Positions 1 to 7,804 of a stretch of 64,000 bases of DNA are shown one piece after another (position 1 is the stretch's first letter; every line of letters begins with the position of its first letter). Source of the DNA: Bog-473 sp963770645 (GTDB lineage: Bacteria > Actinomycetota > Acidimicrobiia > Acidimicrobiales > RAAP-2). Both the position numbers and the translations under genes were made by a program. The notes beneath the pieces are model-generated. The model was not told where the DNA came from, ran no database searches, and worked only from the letters and a program-made list of their open reading frames with translations. The DNA lies in assembly GCA_963770645.1 (NCBI GenBank), contig CAVYQL010000003.1, forward strand, positions 1-64,000, written 5' to 3'.

Positions 1-865
1 GGCGCTGTCGCTTCTCGACAAACTGCGGAAGCTTCCCGCAATAACACACGACCGATCGCGCTCTGCATTTCAGTCAGCCGCCAGTTTGTGCCGACACTTT
101 CATGTAACCATCGATATCCCGGCGGATGGCGGTGCTTGTATACGGCGTCATAGCTCTTTCCATGATCTTTGAACGACCATGCGCGAGCCCGGAGTTTCAA
201 GAATCATTTGTCGTAAGCATCCCTCCCTCGCCACCTGTGCTCATGATTTTGTCCTGACAAAACGAGAATGCATTCACGTCGCCCATGGAGCCGACAGGGG
301 TGCCCTTTGTATGTCGCTCCGTGAGCTTGTGCACAATCTTCCACGACCTTGAGCCGACGTTCGCGAGCAACCTCCAAAATGGGATCCATGTCGCAGGGCC
401 ACCCTGCGAGGTGCACGGCGATGACGGCGCGCGTCCGTGGACTGAGGACTGCCCGAATTGTATTTGCCGTTATGGTTTGCGAATCGTGGTCGACATCCGC
501 TACCACCGGAATCGCACCGCGCATAAAGACGCAACTAGCAGACGCGATGAAGGTCCGGTTGGAACAATCACCTCGTCGCCAGGACCGATGCCGAGCACCT
601 GCAAAGCTAGTTCTAATGCGACAGTACCGCTGCCTAGTGCCACTGCGTGCTTGCAGCCCGTGAATGCAGCGAACTCTTCTTCGAATTGCCTGCCTTCTTG
701 GCCCGTCCAATAATTCACCCGGCCGGATTCGAGAATTCGCGTGGCCGCTTCTATTTCCTCATGCGAAAAATAAGGCCAGGGGGCGAAAGGGGTTTTGCGA
801 AGCGGTTCTCCGCCCTCAATCGCCAGGTGTGTTGGAGTGTCGCGTGCCATCTGCATCGAAACCAT
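1..865 (-). CDS. DegT/DnrJ/EryC1/StrS-family PLP aminotransferase, 3' end outside window, frameshifted
   Basis: The product resembles sugar aminotransferases of the DegT family, which transfer an amino group to nucleotide-linked keto-sugars using PLP. Seen: an N-terminal stretch with FEEEFAAFTGCKHAVALGSG, then GDEVIVPT, then VVEDCAQAHGATYKG, then the Schiff-base segment FSFCQDK followed by GGEGGMLTTND, with the lysine codon at 250-248. The start at 865 has GGGAGA at a good distance upstream. The reading frame changes near 560 (a C seems missing), near 285 (an extra G), near 195 and near 45, while family motifs carry on. These look like sequencing indels, but real decay cannot be excluded. It is divergent from the DapA-family gene at 984. 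The substrate is unknown. Confidence 0.8.
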
Positions 866-983
866 AATTATCTCCCAGCACTCAGCCGACCGGCGGGCGA
901 CCATGATAACGCCGAGCTCATTTCGCTGCGGCTCAAAGAACGGCGCAGTTTTCGTATTGAAAAGCCGCACTTACAATTGATTC

Positions 984-2042
984 ATGTTGCTCGAAGGAAT
1001 TTTCCCAGCCGTCACAACTCCCTTTTACCCGGATGGTCGCCTTTACACTCGGAAGCTGGAACACAATATTGAGCGTTATTCGCGAACGCCCGTGGCGGGA
1101 CTGGTTGTGCTTGGCTCTACCGGTGAGGCGGTAATGCTCAGCGACGAGGAGACGCGCACGGTCCTGCGTGTGGCAAGTGAGTCCGCCGCAACAGAGAAAG
1201 TGCTGGTGGCAGGAGTGGCCAGGGAATCGCTAATCGAGACGCTGGGCCTGGCGGAGTTCGCAGCGGATCAGCAGTATGATGCGGTGCTGGTGCGCACTCC
1301 TCATTACTACGGCGCACAGATGGGCCACGCTGAAATGCTGACGTACTACCGAACCCTGGCTGACCGGTCGCCGCTGCCCGTGGTGCTCTACAGTATTCCG
1401 AAGTTCACACATTATGAGCTTCCCGTTGCGGTAATTGCCGAGCTCGCTCAGCACCCGAATATCATCGGCCTGAAGGATTCGAGCGGAAGCGTGGAGCGCA
1501 TCGCAGAGATCGTGGCTGCCACTCGTAATAAGGCGTGGCGAGAGTTTGCTGTTACCCCGACCTTTACGGCTTTCACCAATCGCATGATGACGGCAATGAT
1601 TCCCGCCCCGGAGAATTTTGTCTCGGCTGAGGCTCTGGGCGGTGAGGCAGCGGTTGCGGTGGCACCGCCGTCGCCCAAAGTAAAAATGATGCGCAAGAAG
1701 GAGGTGGGATTCCAAGTCCTCTGTGGGTCAGCCCATACTCTCTTAGATTCACTTGCGACGGGAGCATCCGGTGGAGTGCTCGCTCTGGCTGCGTGCGCAC
1801 CGCAAGCCTGCCAGGAAATCTACATAGCGTGGAAAGACAACGATTTAAGGCTTGCCAAAGAGAAGCAGCAGCGGGTTGTCGAGGCTTCGACGGTAGTCGC
1901 AGGCAAGCTGGGCATTCCGGGAATCAAGCACGTGTGCGATCTGAATGGATACTACGGCGGGCGTCCCCGGATTCCCTTGTTGCCCCTTGACGCGGAACGT
2001 CAGACTGAGGTCGCGCGGGTAATGGCCGATCTGCGAAATTAG
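984..2042 (+). CDS. Dihydrodipicolinate synthase (DapA) family aldolase/lyase with insertion
   Basis: A class I aldolase of the DapA/N-acetylneuraminate lyase superfamily, 352 residues. Seen: the GSTGE motif at residues 44-48, the catalytic tyrosine in LYSIPK (Y136), and the Schiff-base lysine in GLKDSSG (K164). Family members are usually about 290-310 residues. The excess here is roughly 50 residues after the lysine strand (about 180-235), rich in Ala, Pro and Lys, before the motif FQVLCGSA. The family also includes 4-hydroxy-2-oxoglutarate aldolases and sugar-acid dehydratases, and no lysine-pathway gene is adjacent, so true DapA function is not claimed. It is divergent from the DegT-like gene. 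Confidence 0.85.
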   Translation: MLLEGIFPAVTTPFYPDGRLYTRKLEHNIERYSRTPVAGLVVLGSTGEAVMLSDEETRTVLRVASESAATEKVLVAGVARESLIETLGLAEFAADQQYDAVLVRTPHYYGAQMGHAEMLTYYRTLADRSPLPVVLYSIPKFTHYELPVAVIAELAQHPNIIGLKDSSGSVERIAEIVAATRNKAWREFAVTPTFTAFTNRMMTAMIPAPENFVSAEALGGEAAVAVAPPSPKVKMMRKKEVGFQVLCGSAHTLLDSLATGASGGVLALAACAPQACQEIYIAWKDNDLRLAKEKQQRVVEASTVVAGKLGIPGIKHVCDLNGYYGGRPRIPLLPLDAERQTEVARVMADLRN

Positions 2043-2195
2043 GGCGGATTCCGTTCAACACCCGATTTGCGCCACCCGAACGCGAATTACTCCGTTGAGT
2101 CCCCGGTCACGGCCATAATCCCTTGTGGTGGCTATAATTATGTGTTGGAAAGAATCAATTTCTTTCCATATTCAACCCGAAGGGAATCCCGCCAG

Positions 2196-4076
2196 ATGGC
2201 GACAGGAGATGTTGCCCTGGGCAATGCGGGCGTTGAAACCGCTCACCCCGCCCCAGGCGCGAAGGAAGACAAGTCCGGAACTTCTCAGAAACCGGTCATC
2301 AACGACTTCAACATTCAGGTAGCAACCGTAAACGGATCAGGTTCGCAATCCGCTAACAGTGTGCTGCTGCGCAGCATCTTCGGGATGGGAATTCCGGTCA
2401 GCGGCAAAAACCTTTTCCCTTCGAACATTGCAGGGCTGCCTACCTGGTTTACGATTCGCGCCAACAAATACGGCTACGTCGCGCGCAAAAAGGAGATCGA
2501 CATCCTGGTCGCGATGAACGCTGAGACGGCGAAGGATGACATCCTGTCGCTCCCGTCGGGTGCGGCTGCGATCTATGAGGATACGCAGGACCTGAAGCAA
2601 TATCGCGATGACGTCGTCTGCTACCCGGTTCCTTTCGACAAGCTGACAGCGGCGGTGTGTCCCGAAGCGAAGCTGCGCAAGCTGGTCAAGAACATGGTTT
2701 ATGTCGGCGTGGTGGCAAAGCTGATCTCGCTCGACATGAAGGCAGTGGAGAGCGCGCTACGCCGTCAGTTTGCGAAAAAGCAGAAGGCCGCGGACCTCAA
2801 CTGGGCAGCGGTTGAGGCGGGTTACAACTACGCGAGCGAGTCGCTGACCAAGCAGGATCCATTTGTTCTTGAGCGCATGCACGCCACCGATGGAAAGATC
2901 ATCATCGATGGCAATGCAGCTGCGGCGCTGGGCGCGATGTTTGCGGGCGTCACGGTCGTCACGTGGTATCCGATTACGCCTTCATCGTCCGTGGTGGAGC
3001 AGCTGATCGATTTTCTGAAGAAATATCGCGTCGAGCCGGACGGCAAGGCAACATTTGCCGTGGTTCAGGCCGAAGATGAGCTGGCTGCAGTGGGCATGGT
3101 TTTCGGCGCCGGCTGGGCAGGTGCGCGTTCAATGACGTCTACGTCTGGTCCGGGCATCTCGCTGATGGCGGAGTTTGCCGGGCTCGGATATTTTGCCGAG
3201 TTGCCGGGCGTGATCTTCGACATTCAGCGCGTGGGCCCATCGACCGGACTGCCAACGCGTACGGCACAGGCCGATCTGCTTTCGATCGCTTATCTGTCAC
3301 ACGGAGACACGAAGCACGTGATGTTGCTGCCGGGCAGCGTGAAAGAGTGCTTTGAGCTTGCACAGGCCGCGTTCGATCTCAGCGAGCAGCTGCAGACGCC
3401 CGTATTCGTTGTGTCGGACCTCGATCTCGGCATGAACAACTGGATGTCTGAGCAGTTTGAGTACCCGGAAAAACCGCTGAATCGCGGCAAGGTATTGAGT
3501 GCGGAAGATCTGACACGTCTAGGCGGATTTGCGCGCTATAAGGACGTCGACGGCGACGCAATCCCCTACCGTACGCTGCCTGGTACGGATCACCCGCAGG
3601 CTTCTTACTTCACGCGCGGCAGCGGACACAACGAGAAGGCTCTGTACACGGAGCGTCCCGACGATTATCAGAATCTGATGGAGCGGTTGAACCGCAAGTT
3701 TGAGACAGCTCGCACGCTGGTTCCGAAGCCAGTCGTGGTGCAGACAGGCAAATCGAAGGTAGGATTGATCGCTTTCGGATCATCGGACTTCGCGGTGATG
3801 GAGAGCCGCGATCAGCTGAAGAAGGAATACGGCGTCGAGATGGATTACCTGAGGATTCGCGCCTTCCCGTTCACGCATGAGATACACGACTTTATCGCCT
3901 CACACGATCGTGTCTACGTTGTGGAACAGAATCGCGACGCGCAGATGCTCAGCCTCTTGAAGCTGGATCTATCCACGGAGGATGTCGTGAAATTGCGCAG
4001 CGTACGTCACTTCAACGGCCTGCCGCTCGATGCACGATTCGTTACAGATGCGCTGGTTCTGCAGGAGGAGATTTAA
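2196..4076 (+). CDS. korA: 2-oxoacid:acceptor oxidoreductase, fused gamma-alpha subunit
   Basis: The large subunit of a ferredoxin-dependent 2-oxoacid oxidoreductase, most like 2-oxoglutarate:ferredoxin oxidoreductase, which makes acyl-CoA, CO2 and reduced ferredoxin in the cytoplasm. From the start at 2196 it has 626 residues. An N-terminal gamma domain (about residues 30-190, with NGSGSQSANSVLL) precedes the alpha domain, which contains TWYPITPSSS near 260 and TSTSGPGISLM. The frame is open further upstream to 2067, but 2196 begins the conserved part and has AAGGG at 2180-2184. The stop at 4074-4076 is directly followed by the korB ATG at 4077. Substrate specificity (2-oxoglutarate or another 2-oxoacid) is inferred. 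Confidence 0.88.
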   Translation: MATGDVALGNAGVETAHPAPGAKEDKSGTSQKPVINDFNIQVATVNGSGSQSANSVLLRSIFGMGIPVSGKNLFPSNIAGLPTWFTIRANKYGYVARKKEIDILVAMNAETAKDDILSLPSGAAAIYEDTQDLKQYRDDVVCYPVPFDKLTAAVCPEAKLRKLVKNMVYVGVVAKLISLDMKAVESALRRQFAKKQKAADLNWAAVEAGYNYASESLTKQDPFVLERMHATDGKIIIDGNAAAALGAMFAGVTVVTWYPITPSSSVVEQLIDFLKKYRVEPDGKATFAVVQAEDELAAVGMVFGAGWAGARSMTSTSGPGISLMAEFAGLGYFAELPGVIFDIQRVGPSTGLPTRTAQADLLSIAYLSHGDTKHVMLLPGSVKECFELAQAAFDLSEQLQTPVFVVSDLDLGMNNWMSEQFEYPEKPLNRGKVLSAEDLTRLGGFARYKDVDGDAIPYRTLPGTDHPQASYFTRGSGHNEKALYTERPDDYQNLMERLNRKFETARTLVPKPVVVQTGKSKVGLIAFGSSDFAVMESRDQLKKEYGVEMDYLRIRAFPFTHEIHDFIASHDRVYVVEQNRDAQMLSLLKLDLSTEDVVKLRSVRHFNGLPLDARFVTDALVLQEEI

Positions 4077-5123
4077 ATGGCAACGACGACGGTTACGAAA
4101 CCGAATCCAAAGGTCAACCGCCTCGGCCTGCAGGTGATCGATTATCGCGGCGGCAAGACTACGCTGTGCGCCGGATGTGGTCATAATGCGATCTCCGAGC
4201 GTATTATCGACGCGCTCTACGAAATGGGTGTGCAACCGGAACGGCTGATGAAGCTCTCCGGCATCGGTTGCTCATCAAAGAGCCCAGCTTACTTCTTGTC
4301 GCGTGCGCACAGTTTCAACAGCGTGCACGGACGTATGCCATCGGTGGCAACAGGCGCGTTGCTGGCGAACAAGACGATGAAGGCACTTGGCGTCTCGGGC
4401 GACGGTGATACGGCCTCAATCGGAGTGGGTCAATTCGTTCACCTGATGCGCCGTAATCTGCCGCTGATTTACATCATCGAAGACAACGGTGTATACGGCC
4501 TGACCAAGGGGCAGTTCTCGGCAACAGCCGATCTGGGCTCGAAGCTGAAGACCGGGGTCATTAACGATCTGCCGGCCATCGACACGTGTGCCCTGGCTGT
4601 TCAGCTGGGCGCGACCTTCGTCGGCCGCTCGTTCTCCGGCGACAAGAAGCAGCTGCTGGCCATGCTCAAGGCGGCAATCGCGCACAAGGGAACGGTGATG
4701 CTCGACGTCATCTCGCCGTGTGTAACCTTCAACGATCATGAAGGCTCGACCAAGAGCTACAAGTACATGCAAGAGCACGAGGACGCAATCAGCGAAGTCG
4801 GCTTTGTGCCCCACTTCGAGGACATTTCGATCGATTATGACGCCGGATCAACGTACGATGTGACCATGCATGACGGATCGCACCTGCGCCTGCGCAAGTT
4901 GCACGAAGACTACAATCCAACGAGCCGGACAACCGCCGTCAAGGCGCTGATGGAAGCACATGAACGCGGTGAGGTATTGACGGGTGTGTTCTACGTGGAC
5001 ACGCAAAAACCCAGCTTCACCGATCTGTTGAACCTGGTCGACGAGCCGCTGGCGACCCTGTCTCAGGACCGGACGCGGCCCTCAAAACAGGTGCTCCAGG
5101 AGATCATGACGCGGTTGCAATAA
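4077..5123 (+). CDS. korB: 2-oxoacid:acceptor oxidoreductase, beta subunit
   Basis: The thiamine-diphosphate-binding partner of KorA, 348 residues. Seen: the iron-sulfur ligand motif CAGCGH (C31 and C34), the conserved SGIGCSSKSP block, the TPP/Mg motif GDGD at 108-111, and EDNGVYGLTKGQ at 135-146. It begins with no gap after korA, so the two are translationally coupled and form one enzyme. A strong intrinsic terminator lies 28 bases after the stop codon. The C-terminal 50 residues are less conserved. No ferredoxin gene is adjacent. Confidence 0.9.
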   Translation: MATTTVTKPNPKVNRLGLQVIDYRGGKTTLCAGCGHNAISERIIDALYEMGVQPERLMKLSGIGCSSKSPAYFLSRAHSFNSVHGRMPSVATGALLANKTMKALGVSGDGDTASIGVGQFVHLMRRNLPLIYIIEDNGVYGLTKGQFSATADLGSKLKTGVINDLPAIDTCALAVQLGATFVGRSFSGDKKQLLAMLKAAIAHKGTVMLDVISPCVTFNDHEGSTKSYKYMQEHEDAISEVGFVPHFEDISIDYDAGSTYDVTMHDGSHLRLRKLHEDYNPTSRTTAVKALMEAHERGEVLTGVFYVDTQKPSFTDLLNLVDEPLATLSQDRTRPSKQVLQEIMTRLQ

Positions 5124-5151
5124 ATTTCCGAAGGAAGCTGTTCGACGACAT

Positions 5152-5178
5152 GCCCCGCTTGCGAGCGGGGCTTTTTCT
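5152..5178 (+). terminator. Intrinsic terminator of korAB
   Basis: A perfect 8-bp stem, GCCCCGCT (5152-5159) with AGCGGGGC (5164-5171) around a 4-base loop, is followed directly by TTTTTCTT. Confidence 0.9.
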
Positions 5179-5206
5179 TGCAGAACGACGGCCGCCGTGC
5201 TAAAAA
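5178..5206 (+). promoter_or_regulatory. Predicted promoter of the leader/YeiH transcript
   Basis: A TTGCAG hexamer (5178-5183) and TAAAAA (5201-5206) are 17 bases apart. The start codon of the short leader ORF (5214) lies 7 bases after the -10 box, so a transcript starting there would be leaderless. No ribosome binding site is seen before that ATG, which fits. The -35 match is only moderate. Confidence 0.5.
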
Positions 5207-5213
5207 AATAGCC

Positions 5214-5273
5214 ATGAAAGCGCCGCTCCCATTCGTCGTTTCCCTCGACCTGCGCGCTTGTTGTTGTCGCTAA
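5214..5273 (+). CDS. Putative cysteine-responsive leader peptide (19 aa)
   Basis: A 19-residue ORF ending in the motif LDLRACCCR, with three consecutive TGT codons at 5259-5267 and one more codon before the stop. It lies between a predicted promoter and a putative sulfate exporter gene. In mycobacteria, short upstream ORFs with runs of cysteine codons attenuate sulfur and cysteine genes by ribosome behaviour when Cys-tRNA is scarce. The same logic is inferred here for an acidobacterial YeiH gene. After its stop, CCCCTCC (5276-5282) could weakly pair with the AGGAG at 5342-5346 (4 bp). It is too short to be judged by homology, and translation is not shown. Confidence 0.5.
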   Translation: MKAPLPFVVSLDLRACCCR

Positions 5274-5311
5274 TTCCCCTCCGACCGATCCCTGAAATCT
5301 GGATTTTCGAC

Positions 5312-5326
5312 GCGAATTTCATTCGC
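5312..5326 (+). other. Small hairpin in the leader region
   Basis: GCGAA (5312-5316) and TTCGC (5322-5326) form a 5-bp stem with a TTTCA loop, between the leader stop codon and the next ribosome binding site. It is too weak alone to be a terminator. It could take part in a switch with the leader. Confidence 0.25.
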
Positions 5327-5355
5327 ATTTAGCCCCTTCTCAGGAGCACAGTCAT

Positions 5356-5463
5356 ATGTCCAAATCGCAACGACGCTTCTCTCTTGATAGCTGGGCCGTT
5401 ATGCTCGCGCTCGCCGCAGCCTTGCTTGTCCGCATCGGCATTCTCAAAACAGTTCCCTGGTAG
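5356..5463 (+). CDS. Small single-span membrane protein (35 aa) upstream of YeiH gene
   Basis: A 35-residue ORF with a basic N-terminus (MSKSQRRFSLDSW), one hydrophobic span (AVMLALAAALLVRIGIL), and the end KTVPW. AGGAG at 5342-5346 lies 9 bases before the ATG, and its stop is 9 bases before the next start, where GGAG also serves as a ribosome site. This organisation makes it a likely translated, coupled gene and perhaps a small subunit or regulator of the exporter. I do not recognise a named family. Confidence 0.6.
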   Translation: MSKSQRRFSLDSWAVMLALAAALLVRIGILKTVPW

Positions 5464-5472
5464 GAGACGGTT

Positions 5473-6558
5473 ATGGCAAGTTCGGTTGCACTACCTCGCG
5501 CAAGCGCGACGTCGTTTTCTAATCGCTTCTTCGGACTGATTCCAGGAATTCTGCTTTTGCTGGCTGTTGGCTACGCAGGTAAGTTCATCGAACAGTCCAT
5601 TGCTCACTATGGCAAAGCCAATCACCTGGTGCTTCCGAACATTGAGTATGTGCTTTGGGCCATCCTGCTGGGGCTTGCTATCTCCAACACCATCGGTGTT
5701 CCTCAGATCTTCCGCGCAGGGGTGGCGACTTACGAATTCTGGCTGAAAGCCGGCATCGTACTGCTGGGTGCTCGATTTCTGTTGGGTGATGTGTTGCGGC
5801 TCGGCGGATTGAGCCTGGTGCTGGTCTTCATCGAACTTGCGCTGGCCCTCACGTTCATGACTTACCTGGGAAGAGGATTCAAGCTCTCTCCCAAGCTGGT
5901 GACCCTGCTTGCTGTAGGCTCGTCTGTTTGCGGGGTGTCAGCGATTATCGCGACACAGGGTGCGATCGACGCGGACGAAGAAGATGCGTCGTACGCAATT
6001 GCGGCGATTCTCGCGCTGGGAGCAATTTCCCTTTTCCTGTTTCCGGTAGTGGGTCACGCGCTGAACCTGAGCGACCACGCGTACGGACTGTGGGCTGGCC
6101 TTGCGGTTGACAATACAGCGGAAGCGACCGCGGCGGGCGCGCTCTATTCCGACGCCGCCGGCAAAGTTGCGGTGCTTGCGAAGACCTGCCGGAATGCGCT
6201 GATCGGCTTCATCGTGTTGGGATATGCGATTTATTGGGCACAGAGGGGCCAGGCTGCGGAGGTCAAGAACAAGGGCGCCTTCCTATGGCAGAAATTTCCC
6301 AAATTCGTGCTGGGCTTTCTGCTCATCTCGCTCCTCGCTACCATAGGAGTGTTTACCAAGCCACAATTGACAGCGCTAGGCAACCTGTCACGCTGGGCTT
6401 TTCTGCTGACCTTTGCCGGAGTCGGCCTAAGGACCAACCTGCGCGAGCTTGGGAAGCAAGGTGCCAGACCGTTCGTCGTCGGTGCGGTGGGAGAGGTTGC
6501 GATCGCGCTGATCACGCTGGGACTGGTGTTCGGCGCGGACAAGTGGTTCCATTTATAA
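5473..6558 (+). CDS. YeiH/UPF0324-family putative sulfate exporter
   Basis: An integral membrane protein of 361 residues with about ten hydrophobic segments. Family signatures seen are GSSVCGVSAIIA (about 155-166) and AVDNTAEATAAG (about 213-224). UPF0324 proteins are annotated as putative sulfate exporters, and the biochemical evidence is thin. The start at 5473 has GGAG upstream and follows the 35-residue ORF closely. The leader with three Cys codons supports a role in sulfur handling. It converges on the minus-strand gene ending at 6581. Confidence 0.85.
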   Translation: MASSVALPRASATSFSNRFFGLIPGILLLLAVGYAGKFIEQSIAHYGKANHLVLPNIEYVLWAILLGLAISNTIGVPQIFRAGVATYEFWLKAGIVLLGARFLLGDVLRLGGLSLVLVFIELALALTFMTYLGRGFKLSPKLVTLLAVGSSVCGVSAIIATQGAIDADEEDASYAIAAILALGAISLFLFPVVGHALNLSDHAYGLWAGLAVDNTAEATAAGALYSDAAGKVAVLAKTCRNALIGFIVLGYAIYWAQRGQAAEVKNKGAFLWQKFPKFVLGFLLISLLATIGVFTKPQLTALGNLSRWAFLLTFAGVGLRTNLRELGKQGARPFVVGAVGEVAIALITLGLVFGADKWFHL

Positions 6559-6580
6559 CTGCGGGAACATAAGCCACGGG

Positions 6581-7012
6581 TCATGCAGGGGTCAGACTCT
6601 CTCGCGCGGTGAAGAACGCAATCGCAAGGCACGCTGCAATAATCGCCGAGGTGATCGCCGGACCAAGAAAGAAGTAGCGCCCGGCGATAGGTGATTGGGC
6701 AGCGAATTCAAGACAAAGAAGCGCCAGAACAGGTCGTAGGCGCGCACCATCCGTCTTTACCATTGAGCCAAGCTGCCAGAACAAAAGGCTGTGGATGAAA
6801 AGCACAACCGAAAGAATCAAGCCGTAGCCCATGTTGAAATCCCAAAATGTGCGAATGCCACCCATGAAGTTGAAGGAGTTTGACTTCATCAGTTGCACAA
6901 CGAACGTCTGTACGCCTGACGCCGGCTTGGACAATACCCCGCCGACGGTGTGCAAGGCACAGAAGATGAGAGCGAGGATGGAGGCGATGCGAAGAAAGAG
7001 TGTTGGTTTCAA
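6581..7012 (-). CDS. Hypothetical four-span membrane protein
   Basis: A 143-residue membrane protein. Hydrophobic spans are visible near residues 5-25, 60-80, 95-112 and 118-138, and the loop SNSFNFMGGIRTFWDFNMGYG lies before the second span. It resembles conserved uncharacterised proteins of Acidobacteriota, and no function is known. The 143-base AT-rich gap before the start (7013-7155) probably holds its promoter. It runs in the same direction as the DoxX gene but is probably a separate transcript. Confidence 0.6.
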   Translation of the reverse strand: MKPTLFLRIASILALIFCALHTVGGVLSKPASGVQTFVVQLMKSNSFNFMGGIRTFWDFNMGYGLILSVVLFIHSLLFWQLGSMVKTDGARLRPVLALLCLEFAAQSPIAGRYFFLGPAITSAIIAACLAIAFFTARESLTPA

Positions 7013-7155
7013 GGAAACTCTCCCAATTCGTGGGTGCCGAATGATAAGTGACCACTAACGGTAAGTTAATACTAACCAATTTTGATGTCAATAGAAACTT
7101 AAGTCGTGAACGCTGAAGCGTGAAGTACTCTACGATTTAGGGCGTTTCAGCCTCT

Positions 7156-7596
7156 TCAGCTCTTGGCGACTGCACGGTCGACAGACAACGCTCCCCCACC
7201 CTTAACCATGATTACAATGCAAATGGTTATCGCCAGCAGATGGTACTCGTACCCCTCGCCCTTCTGATTGCCGTACCAGTTCATGAAGATGCCGTTGCGC
7301 AGGTGAACCAAGCCAATGGCGATGAGCATATCGACCGCGATTCCCAGAGCCGCAATCCGAGACAGAGACCCCACAATTAGTCCAATGCCACCCAGAAATT
7401 CTGCCGCGATGGCAAGAATCGCGAATGCCGCTGGAATGCCCATGGTTGCAGTAAAGAAATGCATCGTAGCGTGAAATCCAAAGCCGCCGAACCACGCGAG
7501 CGTCTTTTGCGCACCGTGCATAAAGAAGATGATTCCGAGCACAATTCGAGCCAAAGCGATGGTGTGGTCATTTGCAGTTGAAAACAAGTTTTTCAT
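7156..7596 (-). CDS. DoxX family membrane protein
   Basis: A 146-residue, four-span protein. Seen: RIVLGIIFFMHGAQK near the N-terminus, AEFLGGIGLIVG in the middle and the loop MNWYGNQKGEGYEYHLL before the last span, all typical of DoxX proteins. The biochemical role is unclear. Some family members act in redox or thiosulfate:quinone chemistry. The 200 bases upstream (7597-7798) separate it from the divergent xylulokinase gene. Confidence 0.8.
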   Translation of the reverse strand: MKNLFSTANDHTIALARIVLGIIFFMHGAQKTLAWFGGFGFHATMHFFTATMGIPAAFAILAIAAEFLGGIGLIVGSLSRIAALGIAVDMLIAIGLVHLRNGIFMNWYGNQKGEGYEYHLLAITICIVIMVKGGGALSVDRAVAKS

Positions 7597-7804
7597 CTCT
7601 TAACTCTCCGTCGTAACGAGTAGGCAGCAGATCTTTGGGGGAAGCAGGCAGCTTGCAAAGGTTGCACCAATGGATAGCCCAACGAAGCGATGCGTGCAAG
7701 ATGATTCTTCGTTGCTGCGATGACAAGTTCTGACAGATTCACAAAAAGAGGCGGCAGGGTGGTAAAGTGTTCACGCAGTATATCGATTTAGTTGGGGGTT
7801 GCAA

